Assembly (NCBI GenBank): GCA_007115705.1 | Contig: QXEO01000464.1 | Coordinates: forward strand, 4,703,559-4,767,558 | DNA: 64,000 nt | DNA from: Dactylis glomerata | Taxonomy: Eukaryota; Streptophyta; Magnoliopsida; Poales; Poaceae | Direction of reading: 5' to 3' | In this document: positions 21,836-31,431 of the stretch, one piece after another | How the letters are laid out: every line of letters starts with the position of its first letter | How positions within the stretch are numbered: the stretch's first letter is position 1 | Position numbers and translations under genes: made by a program | The notes under the pieces: model-generated | What the model was told of the DNA's origin: nothing | The model's input: the letters and a program-made list of their open reading frames with translations, nothing else | Database searches by the model: none

Positions 21836-22941
21836 CTACTCATCCAGTAATGCCCTAACCCTCTTCATCTTTTCTTTGTTCACCTCGGCAGCCTTGTGCA
21901 AATCAGCAATGTAATACTCCAGTTTCTTCTTCTCTGCCTTGAGCTCATCCATCTCAGTTTCTACCTTCTCTTTCAGCATCTGCATCTTGTTCTTCTTTTC
22001 CTTCATCTCATCTCTCTCCTTTTCAGCCTTCTCCCTCATAAACTTATGCAAATCCAGAAGATTCTGTGAAAGAGGGACAACATAATGTGTGGAGGATGAC
22101 CCCTGGGTACCACTTAGTGCTTGGCCCAATTCTATCTTCAGCTTTTTATTCTTTTCTTCAAGCTCCCTTTTGTCAGAAGTTAGCTTGTAGAAAGCTTCAG
22201 CTGATTCACAAGAATCTTTAATTCTGCCAGAATGTTCACTTTCATACATTTCCCACAACCGGGTCAAACATCTCTTAAGTGAATCTAGCCATTCAACATC
22301 CTGCCAAATAACCTTATCACAAACCCCACCTCCCTACAAGACATAGAATCTTCAGTTATCTATTTGTAATATTTAACTGAATCTTGGTTGACAGAATTGC
22401 TTCAGTTACATATACTTAACTGAATCTTGATTGACAGAATTTAACTGAATATTTAACTGAATCTTGCTTCAGTTACATATATTTAACTGAATCTTGATTG
22501 ACAGAATTGCTTCAGTTATGGGGACATAAAAATTAACAACAGTAGTATATGAGGTTTAGGATTACTAACCGGTCTTGCGCAACCCAGAAACCTCCTGCCA
22601 GTGTTTTCTCCTTCAAATGCTACATATCTGGCTAGAGTCTCCCAGTGGTCGCATTTTTGATCCAGATCGAACGCAATGCCACAAAATTCGGGGTCGTGGA
22701 GGGTTTCGGGCACCTAAATGAGCAAAAATCCGTCGTGAATGGTCGAAAACGATGCAAACAATGGGGATTTCAGCCACAAATTTTCGGATTCCCAAATCAG
22801 AAAACCAAATCCCTAACCCTAACCCTAGCCGCACAAAACAATGGGGAGGAAGGAACTCACATCTGGGTTGATATAGCTGCTCTCGTCGCCGAAGCTCAGG
22901 CGGTCGGGGGTGCTTTCCTCGCCGTCGTTCCATGAAGGCAT
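21836..22941 (-). CDS. Second gene of the Mutator-like element: GRF-type finger plus coiled coil, 240 aa
   Basis: Three exons inferred from splice sites and frame (minus strand): 22861-22941, 22570-22713 and 21836-22333, together 241 codons including the stop. It starts 132 bp inside the right terminal repeat. Exon 2 encodes a degenerate GRF-type zinc-finger pattern (CDHWETLARYVAF, then GENTGRRFLGC), and exon 3 continues with the usual VCDKVIWQDVEW block. The rest is a long Lys/Glu coiled coil (about residues 120-240; KEKKNKMQMLKEK). Proteins of this layout are common and uncharacterised in grass genomes. Its place matches mudrB of maize MuDR, but the sequence is not mudrB-like by eye. A role as transposition helper is inferred from position only; the frame is intact. 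Confidence 0.75.
22361..22525. repeat. Degenerate tandem repeats in intron 2 of the second MULE gene
   Basis: About four copies of a phrase built from AACTGAATCTTGATTGACAG and AATTGCTTCAGTTACATAT, with a variable spacing of 35-60 bp. The stretch lies wholly inside the intron between 22334 and 22569. Confidence 0.75.
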
Positions 22942-23073
22942 GGCGTCGCGGCGGAGCTGAGCGGCGGAGCTGAGCGGCGGGCCGGGAGAGAGAGTGGAGA
23001 AGGAAGAGTGGGGTCAGCGAGGTGCGACCGGGTTGGATTCCGACCGTGTATACCTTGCCACGTCAGCCTGACA

Positions 23074-23326
23074 GCGGGCCCCACTTGCCAGAGTTTCGTC
23101 CGTTAACGGCCGTTCACGGAGAGGACGGTCCCACCAGCCACATAAGCCTGACAATGGGTCCCGCTTGCCAGAATCGTGCTTAAACAGCGGGCTCGAGCGT
23201 CAACCATCGAATCAGTGTTTCTTGTTCCCGAATTACTCGATACCGGTTGGTTTTTGATAAAAATTTGTAAACTGGTGGTTTTTTGTAGCCCTAGCCCCAA
23301 TTGTGGTGGTTATATGCAATTACCTC
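23074..23326 (-). repeat. Right terminal inverted repeat of the Mutator-like element
   Basis: 253 bp, the inverse of 16730-16982, ending GCAATTACCTC before the GGCTGTGCT duplication. It probably drives the minus-strand second gene and, read the other way, supplies the stop codon that now ends the F-box frame. Confidence 0.93.
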
Positions 23327-24346
23327 GGCTGTGCTCGAGGACTCATCAATGCTGGCACTGTGTTTCAAGACCCACTCTTTACTATCATAATTTTCAAGGC
23401 ACCAGAGTGTTATCTTCGTAGCTAGCACAACATTCTTCATAATCTTATTGTTGTCATGAGCTAGGGTTGTACCAGCATAGTACAAGCACCCTTGTGACAA
23501 TTCAATCATTTCATAACTAGAGCCAACGGGTAGATGGATAGTTTTCCACACCTTCCCCTCCATATCCACCACCAGCAGCGCACATTCTTGGTCGATGCTC
23601 ATAGTGTCCAGCTTGCCAACCAGGTGCAACATGCCGCCAAAAAAGACGCTCCTAGTCCCCCAGAACAATGTAATTTTCTCAGCCAACACACTATCTCGAC
23701 GACTCCATGCTCCAGTTTGTGACGAGAAGATGTCCACTCCAGAGACATAACTTCCCATATCCAGACGGCTCTCGAAAAATTCAGCAACGTGGAAATGGGA
23801 CGATACTGTTGGATCGAAAGCCAGGCGTGCGACACAGTGATATCTGTTTTCCCAATCCTGAGGTTTAGGGGGCAGCTGGATCCACCTCTGGGTGGCGGGA
23901 TTGCACACAACATAACGGAATGTATACTTATCAGCGGTAGGAGTCTCCTTTTTGTAGCAGGCGCAGAGGAGGAGGCCATTGCAGGTGTCCACATGGGTGA
24001 TATACTTGTACTTGTTAGGTTGCAGGAAAGGGAGGGAAGGGTCGACCGGGGCTGAGCTGCCTGAGACGCTGGCAAAGTGGTGGCTCCAGTCCAGGGGCCA
24101 CCCCAGCGGCTTGTAGGTTGCGTAGAGGAAGCCAGCAAGGGTCTGAAGCAGCTTTTTACGGTTGACTGGGTCGGCGATGAGGTCGCGCCACGGCACAGAG
24201 ATGCACTTGAAACGGCAAAGGGACCTGGCGGGAAGGTGAGAGAGGATCTCCAAGATGAGATCGTCGGTGAATAGGCTGGCCGCCATCGCTGGAGGGTTAT
24301 CTTGCCTCAACTTCTTCTTGCAACTTTCCTCCTTGTCCTCCTCCAT
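23327..24346 (-). pseudogene. F-box protein gene (FBA type), N-terminal part, disrupted by the Mutator-like element
   Basis: F-box proteins recruit substrates to SCF ubiquitin ligases through SKP1. The ATG at 24344-24346 opens a frame with an F-box at about residues 21-60 (LILEILSHLPARSLCRFKCI and PWRDLIADP). An F-box-associated region follows, with CNGLLLC, YVVCNPATQRWIQLP and GMLHLVGK. The frame runs intact into the 9-bp target duplication. In this allele it then reads 11 residues of terminal repeat and stops near 23291, giving 351 aa. Before the insertion the gene would have encoded about 407 aa (1020 + 204 nt). No other defect is visible. It could still yield a truncated product with a working F-box. 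Confidence 0.88.
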
Positions 24347-24710
24347 GGCGTGGAAGCTGAACAGGGTAGGCAGGGGTTAGGTTAGATCGATCTGCAAATC
24401 GAGCAAGGAACTTATCCGTATCGAGGGTAAAAGTCAAAGGGGGTACTCGGTGTGATCTTTCCGTTGAAATGTACGACAGGATACCTTGGTTTGGAACAGC
24501 GTCGGCGATGGTCGAAGGGGAGGCGGCGGAGCTTCGCCTCTTCGGCGGAACGAGGAAGCAGAACCGGGAGCTCCTATACTCCACCGTGATCGGTGCGAAC
24601 CCCGCGCCGCACACCCCGATGATTACTGGGCCCGGCCCATTAGACTGTTTCCGCGCGTTTTTTTTCCGGGACGTTCACGCCCTGGCTAGTCATGGGCTTG
24701 GCCCATTTCG
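24347..24710 (-). promoter_or_regulatory. Probable F-box gene upstream region
   Basis: GC-rich sequence directly upstream of the F-box ATG. It contains GGGCCC/GGCCCAT-type motifs (near 24629-24641 and 24690-24702) that resemble plant site II promoter elements. Plus-strand frames here (for example 24469-24825) have no recognisable domain. No clear TATA box was seen, and the boundaries are approximate. Confidence 0.35.
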
Positions 24711-24779
24711 CGTTCATCCGCTTTTTTGCTTTTTCTTCGCTGTTTGTTTTTTTGCTGTTTCTTTTTCACATTTCCTATT

Positions 24780-25220
24780 TCGATTGTTTTTTAAAATTTC
24801 TAAATCGGATCAAAATTCAAATTAGAACAAATTTCAAAGTCGCAACAAATTTTAAATCGGGAATTTTTTTAAATCGGAATAATTTTCAAATTGAAACAAA
24901 TTTAAAATTGAAACAATTTTCAAATTAGAACAAGTTTCTAGTTAAAACAAATTTCAAAATTAAAACAAATTTCAAGTTGGAACAAATTTCAAAATTTGAA
25001 CAAAAATTGGATTTGAGCAAATTTCAAAATTTATGAAATTTCCAATATTTGAACAAAAATCGAAATTTGAATGAATTTAAAATTTTGAATGAAAATCAAA
25101 AAATTTGAACGAATTTCATAATTTAAACGAATTTCAAAATTTGAACAAATTTAGAAAATTTTAAAAAATTCGTAATTTGAATGCATTTCAAAATTTGAAC
25201 AAAAAAATCAGATCTGAACA
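24780..25220. repeat. AT-rich degenerate simple repeat
   Basis: About 440 bp of loosely repeated AACAAATTTCAAAATTTG and AAATTTGAACAAAATC phrases, spaced about 17-20 bp apart with no exact period. Poly-A-rich GAAAAAG sequence follows to about 25340. No coding potential; possibly the decayed interior of a DNA transposon. Confidence 0.75.
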
Positions 25221-25701
25221 TTTTAAAAATGTTGCAAAAGAAAAAGAAAAAATAAGCTGAAAAGAAAAAGGGAAAAAGAAAACAGATAAAAGAAAAAAGG
25301 AAAAATAACAAAAAAAGAAAAAATAACGAAAACAATAGCCGACCAGATCGGCGCTAATGGGCCGGTCCACACCGCGCGCGGAGGTGTGAGGCGCCGACCT
25401 GATTGGAGCATAGGAATCACCAGCAGAACCTGCGAGGGACCGGAAAGAATTAGGATCGCAGATCTCCGTATTGGGCTGCATTGGGAGCTGAAGATGAAGT
25501 TAATGGGCCCCGTCAGGCCAGCTTCCTGCTTAGGATATGCGATTAACGATGACTTTTGCACAAGAAAAAAAGGTCCGTTTTCCTGGTGGCCAAGCGTGAT
25601 GGAATGAGCAGCTTACAGCAATAGTCTGTTTACGAGTTGGCCTTATCTCCACCTTTTGCTCTTTATAGGGATGGGATACGCTTGAGATCTGCCAGCCTAC
25701 C
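25221..25701. other. Intergenic; nothing recognised
   Basis: A purine-rich run (25240-25330) is followed by GC-rich single-copy-looking sequence. The frames are short and motif-free. Confidence 0.4.
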
Positions 25702-25710
25702 TATAATATA

Positions 25711-26861
25711 GGAAAATGCTTTGCGTAACTCGGAGAACGGATTCTCCGGGTTGAGCTGGCGCTAGGGGCCCACGCGCAGAGCTCCGCGCTTGCCTTATCT
25801 TCTTCTTCCTGTGGAGGTGCGGAACTACACTTGCCTTATCTTCTTCTTCCTGTGGACGCGAGCAATTCCGGGCGCCAATTGTCCCTCCCCGTTGCCGTCT
25901 GCCATGGACCCCGTCGCGCTGTGGCTGCCATGTCTCCCTGCTGCGCCCCCGCCAAGGATCCCGCCGGCGTTCCCCAAACGGAGCACTGCCGTCACGCCCC
26001 CATGCAGTTCCGCTTTCGATCCTCGTGAAGCCGCGCCGCTGTCCACCACAACGCTCCCTGCCGCGCCCCGACCAAGGATCCCCACCGTCGTTCCCCATAT
26101 GGAGCCCCGTCGTCATGCCCCACGCAGCTCCGCCCCGACTGCTGGTTCCCGGTGTCGCCGCCGCTACTCTGTCCGGCCGCTGCTCCGAGGAGACGACCAT
26201 GGCATCCTCGTGCGCCTGCTGCTCCAAGGAGGTGGCCATGCCGATGCTCGCGGTGCTGGCCCGGCATGCTGCCATGGCCATGGTCTCGTGGGAGAACGTC
26301 GCCGGAGTTTTTCTCCATGATGCTACAATAGAATATTTTTATTGCTACTTTTGGTCAATATTTTTATATCATTAGAACAAGTTTTTGCTACAATCGCTCT
26401 GCGGATTTGCACCGTCACAGTCGTCGGGGACTTTGCCGGAATTTTTTTGTTCTGATGCTACATTAGTATAAAAAATTTGCTCCGACGTCTCTGGCGAGGT
26501 CTTTGGCAAAATCACTTCACCAGAAAAAATTTGCTACGATGCTTCAATAGTACAAAAAAAATGCACTGACGTCTCCGGCGAGGTCTCCGGTGAGATCCGC
26601 TCTGTTTTGCTTCGAACCATTTTTTGCTATAATGAAGCAAAAGCGGGGCTTTTTTGCTTCACGGAAGCAATTTCAGGATTTTAGTGTGAAACTTATTTGC
26701 TCCATTCATACAATTTTTTTGCTACAACGAACATTTTTTTGCTGCATTGGTACATTTACAGAAGCAAAAGTGGGATTGAGGGGGGCTAGGTGGACACGTG
26801 GCGGCCTCGGGACCCGGAGGATCGGCGCCCCGGATCCTCCGAGGGACGCTCAGTCTCTTCC
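25711..26861. mobile_element. Non-autonomous Mutator-like element, possible Pack-MULE
   Basis: 1151 bp. Imperfect terminal inverted repeats: left GGAAAATGCTTTGCGTAACT then CGGAG; right, inverted, GGAAGAGACTGAGCGTCCCT then CGGAG. They are flanked by an exact 9-bp duplication, TATAATATA (25702-25710 and 26862-26870). The left half (25740-26310) is very GC-rich with Pro/Arg-rich frames on both strands and internal duplications; for example CTTGCCTTATCTTCTTCTTC appears at about 25791 and again at about 25831. The right half is AT-rich with repeated TTTTTTGCTACAATG-like phrases. A GC-rich segment in a short Mutator-type shell suggests captured gene sequence, but its source was not recognised. Confidence 0.75.
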
Positions 26862-26870
26862 TATAATATA

Positions 26871-27420
26871 TTAGATTTTCTCTTTTAAATGCATTACTAA
26901 CTTAAAATGGAGCTCTACTTTCATATAATAAATGCAAATTAGATTCCATATACATATTTGGCTTACTAACATTGAACTCTTCGAAACGATTCTAATATTA
27001 AATGTTTTTAAAATTTTCTATGAAGTTTGATGATTTCTTCAGAGTGTTTTTAAAGAGTACCGATGGGTAAATATAAAGTCCTTCCACTTTTGCCACATAT
27101 GACAACTATAGATTTCCTTTTTTGGTAGGACATACAGGGGACTCGCAGACTCAGATCCCAAACAAATAAATGGCTAAGATATAGCATCCACACGATAACG
27201 CTTTGTAAATTTGCGAGTTGCAACTTTCACTGGAGCATGCCCTTATTCAGAAATCTTACACTTGTCAATTCACATAGGAACCTAGTTAATTCGGGCGTGG
27301 ATATGTGTATATGAGTTTGTGGCCTTTTCTTATAGGTCAGATAATTATTCCTCCATTTTTTGTTTGATTGGCGCATATGAATTTCTTGGGATTGAAGAGA
27401 TTAAAGAAGCCTAACCATTA
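26871..27420. other. Intergenic; nothing recognised
   Basis: AT-rich sequence with no open frame of note and no repeat structure seen by eye. Confidence 0.4.
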
Positions 27421-27422
27421 TA

Positions 27423-27700
27423 CTCCCTCCGTCCACAAGTAAGCGTACATCTAGCTTTAAATTTTGTCCATAAAAGAGTGTATTTTTCTCTTTTAGTGCA
27501 CTTTTAAGTAGTAAAAATTGCTTCTCTCTCATCACATGGAAATCAAGCCCAATAGCATTCTATTGTTTTGCTACATGCACTTAGTTTATTGGAGATGGAG
27601 AAATTAAAGAGGAAAAAGATAGTGGGTATCATATTTTGAATGCAAAAAGCTTAATTTTTTTGGAAACTTTGAATGTACACTCTTTTGTGGATGGAGAAAG
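27423..27700. mobile_element. Stowaway-like MITE, 278 bp
   Basis: The left end CTCCCTCCGTCCACAAGTAA then GCGTACAT matches the inverse of the right end, CTTTCTCCATCCACAAAAGA then GTGTACAT. TA flanks both sides (27421-27422, 27701-27702). Non-coding. Confidence 0.75.
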
Positions 27701-27773
27701 TATGCATGATAAAAATACCCCCATGTCGTCTAGTAGAAGTGACAAGAGAGACGAACCGCTTAGGCCTCTCTAC

Positions 27774-30617
27774 CACTATAGGAATGGTGAAAGACGCCGA
27801 GGGCCAGCGTCTACGCCGACGGCCAAATATCGGTGCCGTCGGCATAGGCTATATTTCAGGCAGCCCACGAAGCTGGCCGTCGGCATAGAATTATCGTCGG
27901 CGTAAGATAGCTACGCCGACGGCCTTTTCTACACCGACGGCAATGCCCTCGGCATAGCTATTTTCTATTTTACCACATTAATCTTAGAAAAATCATAACT
28001 AAATCATTCTAATTCACAAAAATACAAATAATATATCAAAATTTGCAGAAAAATAAGATCTTTTCATCTAAACCTTCCAAAATTTAGAAATAATTAATTT
28101 AATTAGTTAGGATTTTCAGTTTAGGTATTTAGGGTTTTGATTCGGTTGGAAGTCGAGAAAATTTGAACTAGAGCCGCATCATAGTTTGCCCATGATTTTT
28201 CTAAAAAATCATTTTCAGGTTCATAAGTAGAAGTTTTATCAGAGATCCATAAATAGTTCTGTAAAATTCAACCCCTAGCTAAGAAGGTTCATGCCCGCCG
28301 TTTCGAACGCATTTTGAATCGAGCATAAGAAGTTCAAAAAAATTCAACAAAAAATGTAAAGCCTTAGTATTGTGTCATTTTATGTTACCTAGTTGTGAGG
28401 AAAAATAATAAACTTGGACTATTACAAATATTGTAGAAACCCCTTCTCAGAAATGACCTATCATGTACGAAGTTTCATAGCTTTCAAACCAGATGAGCTA
28501 GGTCATGACCTGAATTATAGAATAGTTTGTTCAAATGACCCCATATTGTGCACATGTGTGCATATTAGGATGGGAAACAAAGTTCATATTGGGAGTTTTC
28601 ATTTTCTATGTATAAAAAATCAATTTTCATTTTCTAAGTGTCAAAATTGGGTTTTTTTGTGAAGGAAGCACTGAAAATACATTACAAAATTATACCAACC
28701 TAATTTTCAACAATATTAGGAAAAAATTTATGTATATATCACCAATTTTGCGTGTGTATGAAGCTTTGCATTAACCTTTCACAAAAAAGACAAACTCTTG
28801 CCGATTCAGCAGGAAGCAAGGTAAATTTGAACTACAACTGTATCATAGTTTGCCCATGTTTTTTTCAAAAAATCATTTTTAGGTTCACAAGTAGATGTTT
28901 TATCATAGATCCATAAATACTTCTACAAAATTAAACCCCTAGCTAAGAATGTTCATGCCCGCCGTTTTGACCGCATTTTGAATCGAGCATAAGAAGTTCT
29001 AAAAAAATTCAAAAAAATGTAAAGCCTTCGTATTGTGTCATTTTATGTTACCTAGTTGTGAGGAAAAATAATAAACTTGGACTATTGCAAATATTGTAGA
29101 AACCCCTTCTCAGAAATGACCTATCATGTACGAAGTTTCATGGCTTTCAAGCCAGATGAGCTAGGTCATGACCTGAATCATAGAATAGTTTGTTCAAATG
29201 ACCCCATATTGTGCACATGTGTGCATATTGGGATGGGAAACAAAGTTCATATTGGGAGTTTTCATTTTCTATGCATAAAAAAATCAATTTTCATTTTCTA
29301 AGTGCCAAAATTGGGTTTTTTGTGAAGAAAGTACTAAAAAATACATTACAAAACTAGACCACCAAAATTTTAAACAATATTATGACATATTTTATGTATA
29401 TATCACCAATTGTTTGTGTGTGTGAAGCTTTGCATTAACCTTTCACAAAAAAGACAAACTCTTCCCAATTCAGCAGGAAGCGGGGTAAATTTGAACTACA
29501 GCTCCATCATGGCTTCCTCATAATTTTTTCAAAAAATCACTTTTAGATACACAACATGTTATTATATTAGAGATACACAAAGAGTTTTGTGAAATTCAAC
29601 CCCTAGCTAAGAAGGTTCATGCCCACCGTTTATCAACGAGGTAAAGCGAGGGTTAACGGGGTAAAGCGGGGGTATGACATAAGAAAACTATGAAAAATTG
29701 TTTATCATGTGGACTCGTTATTATTTGACATAAGAATACTAGGTGTGAAGGTTTTCCTTTTTTTTATTTTTTAAATTTTTTATGATTTTTTCAATGTAAA
29801 TCTCATTAGTTCGAGATATCACTGATGATACAGTAAATTCAAAATGGGCATAAGAAATTCAAAATTAAATAAAACATAAAAACATTACATATGGATGTCA
29901 TATTTGGATTCCTCTCATTTTTCTTATCGATTTAGACATATAATTTGTCGAATTCCGATTTACAGATTTAAAGATATAAATTATTCAATATATTTATTAA
30001 TTATTCATTGTTATTTACTTATTATATAGTTTGGAATTCAATATATTTATTACTTATTTATTGTTGTTTACTTAATATATAGTTTAGAAATTTAAAACCA
30101 ATAACGTGTGACATAGTGGTATAAGGGTTAATAGGATGAATATGGTAGTATTATCAACAAGGTATAATTGGCTTCGTGGACACTCATTGGATGGAATAGA
30201 GAAGTTAAGCGTGCTGAAGGTGGAGTAGTGTGAGGATGGGTGATCGACCGGGAAGTTTGACTAAGACTTAAATTTGACCAAAGATTAAGTGTAATTAGCG
30301 TTAAAAATATTCTAATTGAGAGATTAATGAGTCAAACAATTCAAAGAGTCAAAAAATTTGAATTTTTTTTAAAAAAAATTTGAACTTTTTTTAAAAAAAT
30401 TATAAACTATGCCGACGGGGCTACGCCGAGGGCAAAGCCGTCGGCATAGACTACGCCGAGGGCAGAAGCTACGCCGACGACCAAATAGAGCTCCGCCGAG
30501 GGGCATCTACGTCGAGGGGCTACGCCGAGGGCAGCCCTCGGTGTAGACTACGCCGACGGCAATTTTGCCTATGCCGACGGCTATTGGCCTTCGGCGTATT
30601 GTGAAATTCCTGTAGTG
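27774..30617. mobile_element. Non-autonomous CACTA transposon, 2.8 kb
   Basis: The ends are CACTATAGGAAT and, inverted, CACTACAGGAAT, with the 3-bp duplication TAC on both sides (27771-27773, 30618-30620). Subterminal regions (27790-27960 and 30400-30600) hold many copies of CTACGCCGACGGC and GCCGTCGGCATAG in both orientations, the usual binding-site clusters of En/Spm-type transposases. The interior is AT-rich, has no TnpA or TnpD similarity and consists mainly of a threefold repeat. It depends on a transposase supplied elsewhere. Confidence 0.92.
28150..29640. repeat. Three large direct repeats (period about 660 bp) inside the CACTA element
   Basis: The phrase CCCCTAGCTAAGAAGGTTCA then TGCCCGCCG occurs at about 28271, 28935 and 29599 (about 660-665 bp apart) with collinear flanking sequence. 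Copies one and two are complete and about 90% alike by eye; the third is truncated. Two similar frames of about 75-82 codons (28414-28662, 29077-29301) are copies of the same repeat segment and show no domain. Confidence 0.8.
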
Positions 30618-30620
30618 TAC

Positions 30621-31426
30621 CCTTTACCGTTCGATCTCTCTCCCCATGTCATCACTACACAAAGCCCTTTTTGAATGAAAAAACTATACCTCTCTAGTTT
30701 TAGTTAGCAGAAACTTAATTTGTTAAAAAAAATTCATCAAAACAAGGCTCTTGACAGATCCACAACATGAGGTGATGCAGCGGCGACGTTTGACAGCTCA
30801 TCAACAGAGCAATAATGCCAAGGAACTCAACCACAGCTCGACTATCAGTGGATGTCCGGGTCCTGGACAAGATTTCCCTAAAATTTTGGCGTCTTAGCAA
30901 TGTCCTGGTGGAGGCTAAGTGCTCCTTCGGCAGTTCAACCTATATATGTGATCCTTCGGTAATTAGGCACGTCCAATTTGAGGAGTGTGTGGCTCCCTTA
31001 GCGCATTGCATCTCAGGTTGATCAGAACGTCAACATGATGTCCTTAGAAGGTCAACTAAATCAGGATGTCCAAATTGAGAAGTGAGGCTTCCTCCAGCGA
31101 CCATCAGCTCATTACATCCATAGCAAAGAAGCAAGGGTTCCTCTAAGGGCTTAGAGTGTGGCGATATTCACGTCTCAGTTGTGGATGTGTTGTTGTCATT
31201 GTTTGTTGGTTTTGTTATTGTTTTTATCGCTCTTGTTATTTGTTTGTTGTTGTTGCTTCAACAAGTGGAGGTGGCGACACATGGTGGCTTCTGTTTGGTC
31301 ATGTTTTTTCAGAGCCGAGTCTTGATCTCTGAGATCCAAGGCCTATACTTTGCAATTTTGCGTTTACTCATATTTTCTGCATTTAAAGCTTTGCAAGGAG
31401 ATTGCTTGGACTTGCTGTCGACTGTG
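30621..31426. other. Intergenic; no gene recognised
   Basis: Low-copy-looking sequence between the CACTA element and element D. Frames of 60-92 codons occur on both strands, including a hydrophobic plus-strand one at 31181-31459 that runs into the D LTR. None shows a known domain. Element D entered its right edge; the pre-insertion sequence continues at 40081. Confidence 0.4.
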
Positions 31427-31431
31427 ATATC

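Larger units (their letters stand above)
16730..23326. mobile_element. Two-gene Mutator-like element (MuDR-like) inserted in the F-box gene
   Basis: 6597 bp. Terminal inverted repeats of 253 bp (16730-16982 and 23074-23326) begin GAGGTAATTGCAT. The 9-bp target duplication GGCTGTGCT lies at 16721-16729 and 23327-23335. A transposase gene starts just inside the left repeat and reads rightwards; a second gene starts close to the right repeat and reads leftwards. The intergenic middle holds minisatellites. Long terminal repeats, a 9-bp duplication and convergent genes are the hallmarks of MuDR-class elements. Both target copies are identical and the repeats differ at few positions, so the insertion looks recent. 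Confidence 0.95.

Noticed and set aside
24469..24825. Plus-strand frame of 118 codons upstream of the F-box gene
   Set aside because: No domain, low-complexity Phe-rich end, lies in the probable promoter of the minus-strand gene.
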